Part shown: positions 56,167-63,948 of the stretch, one piece after another
Layout: every line of letters begins with the position of its first letter
Position numbering within the stretch: position 1 is the first letter of the stretch
From: Sporosarcina sp. BP05
GTDB taxonomy: Bacteria > Bacillota > Bacilli > Bacillales_A > Planococcaceae
NCBI RefSeq assembly: GCF_014282005.1
Contig: NZ_JACFTD010000011.1
Location: 30,881-94,880, forward strand
Length of the DNA stretch: 64,000 nucleotides
Reading direction: 5' to 3'
The notes under the pieces: generated by a model
Database searches by the model: none
Told to the model about the DNA's origin: nothing
What the model saw: only the letters and a program-made list of their open reading frames with translations
Translations under genes and position numbers: made by a program

Positions 56167-56322
56167 TCAAATTTCCCCTTTCATCTCTTCTATCTCAATT
56201 GTACAATCGTCATTCAAATATTACGAATTCCCTGACTAAGTTTGAAAGTTGAATTTAAATGTAAAAGCGAATATTATTGTAGTTGGACTTCATTTCGTTC
56301 GTATTTTGAGAGGAGAATTACA

Positions 56323-57624
56323 TTGTTTCAATTAAAAAAGAACAATACTACCGTGAAAACTGAAGTATTAGCCGGTATGACAACTTTTTTGACTATGGCT
56401 TATATCGTCATTGTCAATCCAATTATTCTTGCTGATGCAGGTGTACCATTCGAGCAAGTGTTCATCGCGACGATTATCGCTGCTGTTGTCGGTACATTAT
56501 GGATGGCTCTCTTCGCCAACTACCCAATTGCCATTGCACCAGGAATGGGATTGAATGCTTATTTTACATCGGTTGTTCTCGCATCTGACGGACAACTCGA
56601 TTACATGACTGCTTTTTCTGCAGTATTCGTAGCTGGACTATTATTTGTTCTGTTGTCCATGACCTCTTTCCGTGAAAAATTAATTGAGTCAATTCCCGAA
56701 AGTCTCAAACTCGGAATTACCGCTGGAATAGGACTATTTATTGCCTTTATTGGATTGCGTCTTTCTGGACTCGTTGCTCCACATGAGGCCAACCTTGTTA
56801 AGCTCGGCGATCTCACTTCCCCACCCGTGCTGCTAGCTTTGTTCGGTCTTCTTGTGACAGTTATTCTTATGACCTTAAACATCTACGGCTCGATTTTCAT
56901 CGGAATGATTCTAACAGGAATTGTCGCAGCCTTTACAGGTCAGCTTAAATTTGAAGGAATTCTATGGAAACTACCTCAACTACCGGAAGGGATTCTTGTT
57001 TGGAATCCAATTACAGCAGTGGGTGATGTAATTTCAAACGGCTTGTATGGTGTCGTCTTTGCATTCCTTATTGTCACCTTGTTCGATACGACCGGCACGA
57101 TGATTGGTGTCGCAAAACAGGCAGGCCTGATGAAAGGGAATAAGCTTCCCCGTGCGCGTCAAGCATTACTTGCAGATTCTGTAGCAACGACATTTGGTTC
57201 CATGTTCGGAACAAGCCCGACAACAGCGTACATTGAATCCTCATCTGGGGTTGCTGTAGGCGGCCGGACTGGACTGACATCATTGACTGTTTCCATTTTA
57301 TTTATTGTAGCAGCATTTTTCGGTCCACTCGTTAGTACATTATCAGGGGTTTCTGCAATAACCGCTCCTGCTTTGATCATCGTTGGAAGCTTGATGATTG
57401 GTGCAGTTAAAGATATTGATTGGGATTCATTCGATGAAGCATTCCCAGCCTTTCTTGTTATCTTAACAATGCCACTCACTTCTAGCATTGCGACAGGGAT
57501 TGCTCTTGGTTTCATCACATACCCACTATTAAAAGTTGTCAAAGGGAAAGGGAAACAAGTTCCCATCCTGTTGTATATTTTCGCAGTACTCTTCACCTAT
57601 CAACTGCTCTATTTACCACATTAA
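56323..57624 (+). CDS. NCS2/AzgA-type purine permease (PbuG/PbuO-like)
   Basis: Hypoxanthine/guanine or adenine permease of the AzgA-like NCS2 group, 433 aa, about twelve membrane segments. Conserved blocks: GMTTFLTMAYIVIVNP, ANYPIAIAPGMGLNAYF, FDTTGTMIGVAKQAG, MFGTSPTTAYIESSSGVAVG and the final LTMPLTSSIATGIALGF. TTG start at 56323 with AGAGGAG, the longer upstream reading having no site. Closest to PbuG/PbuO by memory; no purine riboswitch was recognised in the leader. Its TAA abuts an AGAAAAGCG repeat. Confidence 0.9.
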   Translation: MFQLKKNNTTVKTEVLAGMTTFLTMAYIVIVNPIILADAGVPFEQVFIATIIAAVVGTLWMALFANYPIAIAPGMGLNAYFTSVVLASDGQLDYMTAFSAVFVAGLLFVLLSMTSFREKLIESIPESLKLGITAGIGLFIAFIGLRLSGLVAPHEANLVKLGDLTSPPVLLALFGLLVTVILMTLNIYGSIFIGMILTGIVAAFTGQLKFEGILWKLPQLPEGILVWNPITAVGDVISNGLYGVVFAFLIVTLFDTTGTMIGVAKQAGLMKGNKLPRARQALLADSVATTFGSMFGTSPTTAYIESSSGVAVGGRTGLTSLTVSILFIVAAFFGPLVSTLSGVSAITAPALIIVGSLMIGAVKDIDWDSFDEAFPAFLVILTMPLTSSIATGIALGFITYPLLKVVKGKGKQVPILLYIFAVLFTYQLLYLPH

Positions 57625-57744
57625 GAAAAGCGCAAGGCGCCATTCAGCTCCGACAGGTATAAGACAGGCTGGCTAAGCGGTGTTCTTTGCCAAATAGCCT
57701 GACCGACTTATGTCCCGAGGAGTTTGCGCCTGGAGTCTAGACAC
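57624..57744 (+). repeat. AGAAAAGCG...CTAGACA hairpin repeat at the permease stop
   Basis: Starts in the TAA of the permease (TAAGAAAAGCG). Contains GGCTA...TAGCC around CGGTGTTCTTTGCC and ends GAGTCTAGACACC. The tail GTGAAAAACTTATAGTTTC and a terminator follow. Confidence 0.85.
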
Positions 57745-57784
57745 CGTTACTAGGTGAAAAACTTATAGTTTCTTATATTTAAAA

Positions 57785-57819
57785 AATGCCCTTCCGTTAG
57801 TATTCGGAAGGGCATTTCT
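57785..57819 (-). terminator. Terminator between permease and small membrane gene
   Basis: AAATGCCCTTCCG pairs with CGGAAGGGCATTT; serves both convergent genes. Confidence 0.9.
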
Positions 57820-58125
57820 TTACATATTGATTCTATTTCTAGAAGTGATAGCTGACAGGACAAGCGCTCCTGCAGTCAGTAGGTGCATGAACCAGCCGAT
57901 GAACGGAATGGCGCTTACTACGCTTGTCACGAGACCCAGGATGGATGCTGCCTTGCCTTGCATATCTCGGATTGAAAGCAGTAACGTAATTGCATGTAAT
58001 ACAAACATGACGCCAAGCGCCGAATAACCGGAGCTTATGACAAAAACTCCGCCAATGATCGGGATTGCAAGAAAACCTTCCGCAATTGCTGTGACCCATT
58101 TCATTCCTGTTGAATAGTTCTTCAT
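57820..58125 (-). CDS. Small multi-pass membrane protein, unknown
   Basis: A 101-aa protein with three to four hydrophobic segments (GMKWVTAIAEGFLAIPIIGG; ALGVMFVLHAITLLLSI; ASILGLVTSVVSAIPFIG; LLTAGALVLSAI). The 4-residue spacing and GG/AG patterns are consistent with a small membrane protein or holin-like protein, but no family was recognised. ATG 58125 has GGAGGTAGAATATAGT upstream, a rather long spacing; an earlier in-frame start lacks a site. Confidence 0.7.
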   Translation of the reverse strand: MKNYSTGMKWVTAIAEGFLAIPIIGGVFVISSGYSALGVMFVLHAITLLLSIRDMQGKAASILGLVTSVVSAIPFIGWFMHLLTAGALVLSAITSRNRINM

Positions 58126-58296
58126 ACTATATTCTACCTCCATATCATTTAAGTCGTTATGTTATATACGGACAAGTTAGCACAAAGTTTCATTTTTCTT
58201 AGCTCTGTCACAATTTTTCCTGACTGTCGTTTCAATTCCATTAAAAATAGGGTATACTTAACGGAGCTACTAATGAATTTACAGGAGGTACCTATC

Positions 58297-58407
58297 ATGA
58301 CAGTAATTCTAATTATAGGTGTTTGCTTTGCATTCTTATCTGCAATTTTCACAGGCGGATACGACGATAAACCTGGCAAGGTTAAGATACCTGGCCTAAA
58401 AAAATAA
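58297..58407 (+). CDS. 36-residue membrane peptide
   Basis: One hydrophobic helix (TVILIIGVCFAFLSAIFTGG) then a charged tail (YDDKPGKVKIPGLKK). The ATG at 58297 has an ideal AGGAGG eight bases upstream, and a TATACT -10-like sequence is about 40 bases before it. A hairpin repeat follows four bases after the stop. No function known. Confidence 0.65.
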   Translation: MTVILIIGVCFAFLSAIFTGGYDDKPGKVKIPGLKK

Positions 58408-58411
58408 CTTT

Positions 58412-58587
58412 AGAAAAGCGGAAGGCGCCCGCTAGACGCGACAGGCATAAGTCAATCCAGCGTCGTGGCGCTCTTTGCCACATAGCTGGATTACTTTCAA
58501 AGTACCTAGCCTAAGTACGCCGCGTCCTGCGGCAACGGCTACGTGACCCACATCCTGTGGGCCTCCGAGCGCCTGGAGTCTAGACAC
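58412..58587 (+). repeat. AGAAAAGCG...CTAGACA repeat with embedded CGCGTCCTGCGGC module
   Basis: Contains AATCCAGC/GCTGGATT and TGGC/GCCA around CTCTTTGCC, then a GCCGCGTCCTGCGGCAACGG block inside the right arm, ending GAGTCTAGACACC. Tail GATAAAGCTTATACTCTC and a terminator follow. Confidence 0.82.
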
Positions 58588-58625
58588 CGATCTAAGTAGA
58601 TAAAGCTTATACTCTCTTTTCTTTT

Positions 58626-58660
58626 AAAAAACGGGACATGCCTTTAGGCTGTCCCGTTTT
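58626..58660. terminator. Terminator of trmL
   Basis: AAAACGGGACA pairs with TGTCCCGTTTT across an 11-base loop, at the trmL stop. Confidence 0.88.
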
Positions 58661-58661
58661 G

Positions 58662-59135
58662 TTATACCAACCCTGGATAGGATTGCTGTCTAAGCGCTTC
58701 ATATATAAGAATCGCCGCCGTGTTTGATAAATTAAGCGATCGGATATTGTCGTTCATCGGAATTCGCAGACACCGTTCTTTATTCTCCTGTAAAATATCT
58801 TCAGGAAGTCCACTCGTCTCTTTACCAAAAACAAAAAATATATCTGTCTTACCATCAGAATAATCGAATGCAGTGTGAGTACTTTCACCGTGCTTTGTCA
58901 AAAAGTAAAATAGTGCATCAGGATTCGCCGCAAATAGCTCACGAATTCCTTCATGATACGTAATGTCGACATGCTCCCAGTAATCGAGCCCTGCACGTTT
59001 TAACATTTTATCATCCGTCGAAAACCCGAGCGGTTTCACGAGATGTAATTTCGCTCCCGTTCCTGCACATGTCCTTGCAATGTTCCCTGTATTTGCAGGG
59101 ATTTGTGGTTCAAATAATGCTACATGTATAGCCAT
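58662..59135 (-). CDS. trmL: tRNA (cytidine/uridine-34 2'-O)-methyltransferase TrmL
   Basis: SPOUT-fold methyltransferase that adds a 2'-O-methyl group at the wobble base of tRNA-Leu. Motifs: EPQIPANTGNIARTCA at residues 9-24, FVFGKETSGLPEDIL and the C-terminal knot region LRIPMNDNIRSLNLSNTAAI. Length 157 aa is normal. ATG at 59135. It follows queG closely (17 bp), as in B. subtilis cspR-yhbA. The tRNA-Leu(CAA) in this window is a plausible substrate. Confidence 0.95.
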   Translation of the reverse strand: MAIHVALFEPQIPANTGNIARTCAGTGAKLHLVKPLGFSTDDKMLKRAGLDYWEHVDITYHEGIRELFAANPDALFYFLTKHGESTHTAFDYSDGKTDIFFVFGKETSGLPEDILQENKERCLRIPMNDNIRSLNLSNTAAILIYEALRQQSYPGLV

Positions 59136-59152
59136 CTCAGTGATTCCTCCAA

Positions 59153-60292
59153 TTAAACTCTTTCTTCCCAGGATTCCGCTGCCTTTGTTAATTCAGCGCG
59201 TACTTCTGGATCTTCCTCTGTCAATAACGCTTCCATAATAGCTATATAACCTTCTTCCAAACCAATTCGACCTAGTGCCCATGCAATCGTACCACGAATG
59301 ACGGGCCTCGGATCATTTTCTAACATACTAATCAATTCAGGTACCGCAGACTCTTCTTTGAAATGTGCAAGTGCAATTATCGCATTTCGCTGAATTGGAT
59401 TTTTTCCGCGCCAAGATCCTGATACATGTCCAAACTTCTCTTTAAATTCACGATTGGACAGCCTAAGAATTGGTTGAAGAAGTGGCTTGGCCAGTTCAGG
59501 ATCCGGTTGGAAAGCTTTCTGATGCAAATTATGCTTTCCTTTATTTTTCGGACACACCGTTTGACAGGTATCACACCCGTACACCCGATTACCAAACTCC
59601 ATACGAAATTCCTCCGGGATTGGCTTTTTCGACTGTGTTAGGAAAGCAATGCAACGCTGCGCATTTAATTGTCCCCCCTGGATCAAAGCCCCGGTTGGAC
59701 ATACGTCAAGACAAAGTGTGCAATCCCCACATTCATCTTCCATCGGAACATCCGGCGCAAATGGGATATTGGTAATCATTTCGCCCAGGTAAACATACGA
59801 ACCAAATTCTGGCGTAATAATTGAACAATTTTTTGCCGACCAACCGATGCCTGCCCGTTCTGCAACAGCGCGATCTACAAGCTCCCCCGTATCGACCATC
59901 GAGCGAACCCTTGCTGCTGGTGCATGTTCCAGTATAAAGCCTTCAAGCAGTCTCAGCTTCTCACGGAGGACCGTATGATAATCTGTCCCCCACGATGCAC
60001 GACAAAAAATACCCCGTCGCTCACCTTTTTTTCCCCTCGGAGAATCCGTCATTTTGGACGGATAGGCGACAGCAATAGCAATAATACTTTCCGCTTGATC
60101 AAGCAATAGAGCGGGTTCTGTCCGTTTGTCTAAATCTTTTTCTTCGAAACCCGACTGGTAGCCAAGTTCTTGCTGCCGCTTCAAGCGGTTTTTCAACTCG
60201 CGAAATGGAGCAGCTGTTGTAAAACCAATTTTGTCGATGCCGATTGACTCCGCATAGTCCCTCACTGCCTGTTGCAATTGAACAGCATTCAC
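59153..60292 (-). CDS. queG: Epoxyqueuosine reductase QueG
   Basis: Iron-sulfur, cobalamin-dependent enzyme that reduces epoxyqueuosine to queuosine in tRNA. Two [4Fe-4S]-binding clusters: CGDCTLCLDVCPTGAL at about 190-205 and CDTCQTVCPKN at about 241-251. The C-terminal HEAT-like repeats (VPELISMLENDPRPVIRGTI) are typical. Length 379 aa. ATG at 60292 has GGAGG, 13 bases upstream. tRNA-Tyr, -His and similar GUN tRNAs at the end of this window are its potential targets, a useful context. Confidence 0.95.
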   Translation of the reverse strand: MNAVQLQQAVRDYAESIGIDKIGFTTAAPFRELKNRLKRQQELGYQSGFEEKDLDKRTEPALLLDQAESIIAIAVAYPSKMTDSPRGKKGERRGIFCRASWGTDYHTVLREKLRLLEGFILEHAPAARVRSMVDTGELVDRAVAERAGIGWSAKNCSIITPEFGSYVYLGEMITNIPFAPDVPMEDECGDCTLCLDVCPTGALIQGGQLNAQRCIAFLTQSKKPIPEEFRMEFGNRVYGCDTCQTVCPKNKGKHNLHQKAFQPDPELAKPLLQPILRLSNREFKEKFGHVSGSWRGKNPIQRNAIIALAHFKEESAVPELISMLENDPRPVIRGTIAWALGRIGLEEGYIAIMEALLTEEDPEVRAELTKAAESWEERV

Positions 60293-60348
60293 ACTGTATC
60301 GCCTCCACTATGCTACTATTGAATTAAACTATATAAAGGGTGAAGTCA

Positions 60349-61041
60349 TTGATTATCGAAATGGATATGAAACTTTTAGGTGCCGTACCCGGATTAAAAT
60401 TGGGCATTAACCATTATACCAAAATTACAGTGTCAGAATCGCCTCAAATGTTAAAAGGAAAATTGCAATTATTCCAAGAACAACTTTTCTTTGAGTTGGA
60501 GAACAAACCCGTAACCGAATTCCCTGGCATTAACGAATGGCGCTCTGTATGGAAAGCACTTGGAGCAGACCCTAATCGGTATCGCCATTCTACAGAAGCA
60601 CTTATGCGCCGCATTAAGAAGCAAAACTACATCGATCCATTCCACAATGCTGTCGACTTGAATAACTTCTTTTCCCTGCAACATGAAATTCCAGTAGGCA
60701 TCTACGACCTCAAAAAGATTGTCGGCAATGTAGTCGTTACTTCAGGAACAGCTGAGGATGGATATGATGGATTGAATGGTCGTTTTAATTCATTACAAAA
60801 CATTCTACTATTAAAAGACGATTATAGCCCATTCGGCAGTCCATATGTCGATTCTATCCGCAGCGCTGTAACAGAAGATACGACAGACGCGCTGCATATC
60901 TTCTTCCTACGCCCGTCTATGGATGCTACTAAAGCGTTTGAACTGACAACAGCATGCGGGAACATGTTTACTAGTCTTAGCGGTGGAGACGTCCGTTCTT
61001 ATGTTTTACACGAGGGACAAACTTCCATTGTAGTAGACTAA
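60349..61041 (+). CDS. B3/B4-domain protein (PheT tRNA-binding fold)
   Basis: A 230-aa stand-alone B3/B4 domain, the fold that PheRS-beta uses for editing or aminoacyl recognition. Features: WRSVWKALGADPNRYRHSTE (typical helix start), then LIN/YDPFHNAVDLNNFFSLQH and SGGDVRSYVLHEGQTSIVVD at the end. Function unknown; could act on misacylated tRNA or amino acids. TTG start at 60349 with AAGGGTGAAGTCA; the in-frame GTG earlier sits inside that site. Divergent from queG. Confidence 0.85.
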   Translation: MIIEMDMKLLGAVPGLKLGINHYTKITVSESPQMLKGKLQLFQEQLFFELENKPVTEFPGINEWRSVWKALGADPNRYRHSTEALMRRIKKQNYIDPFHNAVDLNNFFSLQHEIPVGIYDLKKIVGNVVVTSGTAEDGYDGLNGRFNSLQNILLLKDDYSPFGSPYVDSIRSAVTEDTTDALHIFFLRPSMDATKAFELTTACGNMFTSLSGGDVRSYVLHEGQTSIVVD

Positions 61042-61069
61042 CACTATTTGTATTTTAGGGGATGAACAA

Positions 61070-61585
61070 ATGAGCAACATAACACTCGCTGAAGCCGTGA
61101 AATTAAAAAGCATTTTAACAAAACGAATTCATGAGCTAGAAGATGAAATGAGACGCGTCGCCTTTACGACTGTAGAAAAAGGTAGCACTCCTGATTTAGG
61201 TCCACGCACCCTAAAAGTCGTGGAAACCGAATTAGATGATGTCCGTTTAGATAGTAGAGTGCTCGATCGCCTCATGTATCGTGCCAATATAGATAACACA
61301 CTAGAATTCCATGGGCAGCAACTTGCCATTGTAGAAGCGATTGAACTAGCTACACAACTACGTGCCAAATCCCGCTTTTATAAAGAACTGTCCATGGCAG
61401 AAAAAGAAGTAATTCAGTATGGTTACTCTGAAAGCACCATCGTATACCGTGTCGCTTTATTCGATCCCGAGGACTATCGGGTGAAGTCAATACAAGCAGA
61501 AAAGGATGCCCATAAATTATCTAATTTTATTAATGCAAAAAACTATTCTATTGTCTTGGAATTTGACGATTCGAAGTACTTTTAA
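61070..61585 (+). CDS. Coiled-coil protein, DIP1984-like (tentative)
   Basis: A 171-aa protein, mostly helical, beginning ITLAEAVKLKSILTKRIHEL, a start that resembles DIP1984-like (septicolysin) proteins, but the rest departs from that family (TLKVVETELDDVRLDSRVLD and a beta-rich end IVLEFDDSKYF). Soluble; no signal peptide. GATGAACAA precedes the ATG, preceded by AGGGG. It lies 28 bp after the B3/B4 gene and probably shares its transcript. Role unknown. Confidence 0.65.
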   Translation: MSNITLAEAVKLKSILTKRIHELEDEMRRVAFTTVEKGSTPDLGPRTLKVVETELDDVRLDSRVLDRLMYRANIDNTLEFHGQQLAIVEAIELATQLRAKSRFYKELSMAEKEVIQYGYSESTIVYRVALFDPEDYRVKSIQAEKDAHKLSNFINAKNYSIVLEFDDSKYF

Positions 61586-61755
61586 TGCCCTCGGAAAGGT
61601 GAGACTCCTGTCCGAGGCATAGAGTAGGGATCAATCCAATTTAAATTGCAGGCAAACCAATAACCTGTCACCATTTACTTTGTGACCAATCCCCAATGAC
61701 CAACCAAGGCAATTGCTATGGACAACCCAAAATAGTGTCATCGGATCCCCTCTAT
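61586..61755. other. Intergenic stretch with a hairpin, no gene seen
   Basis: A stem TGCC-CTCGGA / TCCGAGGCA lies at 61586-61619 without a T-run. The remainder shows no ribosome site or open frame of interest. Confidence 0.4.
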
Positions 61756-61762
61756 GAAAATC

Positions 61763-61797
61763 GCTCCTTCCGCTTCGGCGGTAAGGAGCGATTTTGT
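61763..61797. terminator. Terminator next to the sigma pseudogene
   Basis: AAAATCGCTCCTTCCGC pairs with GCGGTAAGGAGCGATTTT, bidirectional; lies just after the broken sigma gene. Confidence 0.88.
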
Positions 61798-61803
61798 GTA
61801 GAT

Positions 61804-62411
61804 TCAATTTTTGAACGGCGGTGTTCTTTCGCCATTGATCAGTAACGCCCGTGTTCCTTTTTTCGGAAATTTTAAATTCACTTGATAGTTATAAATAAAC
61901 GAACCCGCTATAATAGATCCCCCATTCTGAATAAAAATATGTTCAGAAGCAATACTTCCTTTCTTATTGAGTACCTTCAATTCTATTTCCTTCCCACTAT
62001 TCACCGAACCTTCAATATAGATTTCAGTTTTCTCATCTACTGTAAGTTCCATTGGATCATTAATCAAATTAAAATGTTCGGTCTTTGGAAATTGAGGAGG
62101 AAGTTGGTCAATTGCTTTGTATAATTGGACAATCTCCTGATTAAGGATTGTTTGTTCTTCCAATTCATTTGAATTTTTTGGGCCGCGGAAAACTAAGTGC
62201 TTGATCTTTTCCCATACTTTCCTTCTGCGGTAATCATCAACCAAGTTTTCGGATGGGATTGCCCCTTGACCCAGCCATTTTTTTTCAAAGCTATCATAAA
62301 AGTTTCTTGTACAAGATCCTCGACATCCGTCGAGCCTGTATAGGAAGTTAGGTAACTTGTGATATCCCTTTCGTACAGTTGAAACCACTCCTCGATTGTA
62401 TGGTTCTTCAT
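61804..62411 (-). pseudogene. Broken ECF sigma-factor gene, fused to a foreign C-terminus
   Basis: The beginning (ATG at 62411) codes for sigma region 2: an acidic helix then YTGSTDVEDLVQETFMIALK and SHPKTWL. Near 62240 the frame shifts by -1 to VDDYRRRKVWEKIKHLVF, with about eight conserved residues between KTWL and xDDYRRR missing, so a small deletion probably occurred. Region 4 begins (VQLYKAIDQLPPQF) and then near 62088 changes abruptly to a beta-rich extracytoplasmic-type stretch ending RALLINGERTPPFKN, perhaps the tail of a neighbouring anti-sigma or lipoprotein. Two lesions, so a relic. Confidence 0.72.
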
Positions 62412-62554
62412 ACGATCTCCCCTCCTTTAACTATTAGACGATTCACTATGTAAAATAGTACAGTCAACCAATATAGAAAGTATCTTTCTTCACTACATTT
62501 CCAAGATAAAACGTATCGCGGTCATAACAAGTCGAGAGGTCACTCTTACTAAGT

Positions 62555-62840
62555 TGAAGTATTGAATCTGGTATATATACTGAGCGAAGGCGAATTAACA
62601 GGGGCAGCGAATTCAATGGAGTTCTTTATTTAAGCATATAGATTCGGGACTACTTATTTAGATTTAACTAGGTGGTATACCTCACCCGTATAACGAACAC
62701 ATCTAGCGAAGGAGCGACAAGTGTGAGCCGATGCAATAAGACCGACAGTGTATCTTCTGACGGGCTTATTGCGTAAGGCCATCACCAAGCGACTAAGCGA
62801 TGTAGGAAGAACATTCCATTCGTTAAGCGCCGACTATATA
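62555..62840. repeat. R4 plus R3 repeat, second copy
   Basis: R4 part: CTGAGCGAAGGCGAATTAAC and AGCGAATTCAATGGAGTTC. R3 part starts ATATAGATTCGGGACTACTT and ends TTAAGCGCCGACTATATAG, shares GGTGGTATACCTCACCCG and AAGGCCATCACCAAGCGAC with the 10805-11066 copy but lacks its GC-rich centre. No coding potential. Confidence 0.6.
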
Positions 62841-62874
62841 GTACTAATTTGTAACTTATATAGTTAAAATGAAA

Positions 62875-62909
62875 CAAAAAAAAAGACACAACCGAAGTTG
62901 TGTCTTTTC
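62875..62909 (-). terminator. Terminator of the tRNA operon
   Basis: AAAAGACACAACC GAA GTTGTGTCTTTT followed on the minus strand by a T-run (nine A on plus). Confidence 0.9.
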
Positions 62910-62916
62910 CATCTGA

Positions 62917-62997
62917 TACCCGAGGCCGGACTTGAACCGGCACGCCTTACGGCATCGCATTTTGAGTGCGACGTGTCTGCCATTCCACCACTCGGGC
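62917..62997 (-). tRNA. tRNA-Leu(CAA)
   Basis: Acceptor GCCCGAG / CTCGGGT, anticodon loop CTCAAAA (anticodon CAA, reads UUG), TPsiC loop GGTTCAAGTCC, long variable arm. CCA is not encoded (TCA follows). Last gene of the cluster; possible TrmL substrate. Confidence 0.88.
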
Positions 62998-63041
62998 ATA
63001 ACACTATTTTGTTCACGAACAACGATACATAAGAAAATTGG

Positions 63042-63112
63042 AGGCGGCAACCGGAATCGAACCGGTGGTAAGGGTGTTGCAGACCCATGCCTTACCGCTT
63101 GGCTATGCCGCC
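63042..63112 (-). tRNA. tRNA-Cys(GCA)
   Basis: Acceptor GGCGGCA / TGCCGCC, anticodon loop CTGCAAC (GCA), TPsiC GGTTCGATTCC. No encoded CCA. Confidence 0.93.
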
Positions 63113-63120
63113 GTAGAAAT

Positions 63121-63195
63121 TGGAGCGGAAGACGGGATTCGAACCCGCGACCCCGACCTTGGCAAGGTCGTATTCTACCACTGAACTACTTCCGC
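63121..63195 (-). tRNA. tRNA-Gly(GCC)
   Basis: Acceptor GCGGAAG / CTTCCGC, anticodon GCC in TTGCCAA, TPsiC GGTTCGAATCC, encoded CCA. Confidence 0.95.
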
Positions 63196-63199
63196 GAAA

Positions 63200-63271
63200 C
63201 TGGGGTAGCTGGATTCGAACCAACGAGTGACGGAGTCAAAGTCCGTTGCCTTACCGCTTGGCTATACCCCA
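63200..63271 (-). tRNA. tRNA-Gln(TTG)
   Basis: Acceptor TGGGGTA / TACCCCA with G discriminator, anticodon TTG in the loop CTTTGAC, TPsiC GGTTCGAATCC. CCA not encoded. Confidence 0.93.
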
Positions 63272-63281
63272 AAAAGATAAA

Positions 63282-63358
63282 TGGGGCGACTGAAGGGAAT
63301 CGAACCCTCGAGTGTCGGAACCACAATCCGATGTGTTAACCACTTCACCACAATCGCC
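63282..63358 (-). tRNA. tRNA-His(GTG), copy 3 in transcription order
   Basis: 77-base gene: acceptor GGCGATTG, anticodon GTG in TTGTGGT, TPsiC GGTTCGATTCC, encoded CCA. Identical in sequence to the two copies 111 and 222 bp upstream. Confidence 0.95.
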
Positions 63359-63392
63359 ATGATATCTAGTTTGTTTTAATTGAATATAAAAA

Positions 63393-63469
63393 TGGGGCGA
63401 CTGAAGGGAATCGAACCCTCGAGTGTCGGAACCACAATCCGATGTGTTAACCACTTCACCACAATCGCC
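63393..63469 (-). tRNA. tRNA-His(GTG), copy 2 in transcription order
   Basis: Exact duplicate of the neighbouring tRNA-His; separated by a 34-base spacer that is partly conserved (GATAT...TTTTTAA). Confidence 0.95.
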
Positions 63470-63503
63470 ATAATATATAAGTTTTTTTAATCGCATAGAA
63501 AAA

Positions 63504-63580
63504 TGGGGCGACTGAAGGGAATCGAACCCTCGAGTGTCGGAACCACAATCCGATGTGTTAACCACTTCACCACAATCGCC
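63504..63580 (-). tRNA. tRNA-His(GTG), copy 1 in transcription order
   Basis: First of three identical tRNA-His genes, after tRNA-Trp. GTG anticodon, CCA encoded. Confidence 0.95.
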
Positions 63581-63606
63581 ATGATATTAGATTATACTAA
63601 AAAAAA

Positions 63607-63680
63607 TGGCAGGGGCAGTAGGAATCGAACCCACATCAAAGGTTTTGGAGACCTCTATTCTACCGTTAAACTATGCCCCT
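63607..63680 (-). tRNA. tRNA-Trp(CCA)
   Basis: Acceptor AGGGGCA / TGCCCCT, anticodon CCA in CTCCAAA, TPsiC GGTTCGATTCC, encoded CCA end. Confidence 0.95.
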
Positions 63681-63685
63681 AAAAC

Positions 63686-63770
63686 TGGTGGTGGGGGGCG
63701 GATTCGAACCGCCGAACCCGTAGGGAGCGGATTTACAGTCCGCCGCGTTTAGCCACTTCGCTACCCCACC
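63686..63770 (-). tRNA. tRNA-Tyr(GTA)
   Basis: Acceptor GGTGGGG / CCCCACC, anticodon GTA in CTGTAAA, long variable arm, encoded CCA. GUN anticodon, a QueG-pathway target. Confidence 0.94.
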
Positions 63771-63783
63771 ATATAGGTGTAAA

Positions 63784-63859
<76 letters not shown>

Positions 63860-63872
63860 ACAAATATTAAAA

Positions 63873-63948
63873 TGGTGGCTCAGGACGGAATCGAACCGCC
63901 GACACAAGGATTTTCAGTCCTTTGCTCTACCGACTGAGCTACTGAGCC
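63873..63948 (-). tRNA. tRNA-Phe(GAA)
   Basis: Acceptor GGCTCAG / CTGAGCC, anticodon GAA in CTGAAAA, TPsiC GGTTCGATTCC, encoded CCA. First tRNA visible; the operon continues beyond the window in the 5' direction. Confidence 0.95.

Noticed and set aside
56242..56322. N-terminal extension of the purine permease
   Set aside because: Not hydrophobic or conserved, and no ribosome site; TTG at 56323 has AGAGGAG.
63251..63565. 104-residue repetitive reading frame on the minus strand
   Set aside because: It is an artefact of reading three identical tRNA-His genes in one frame.
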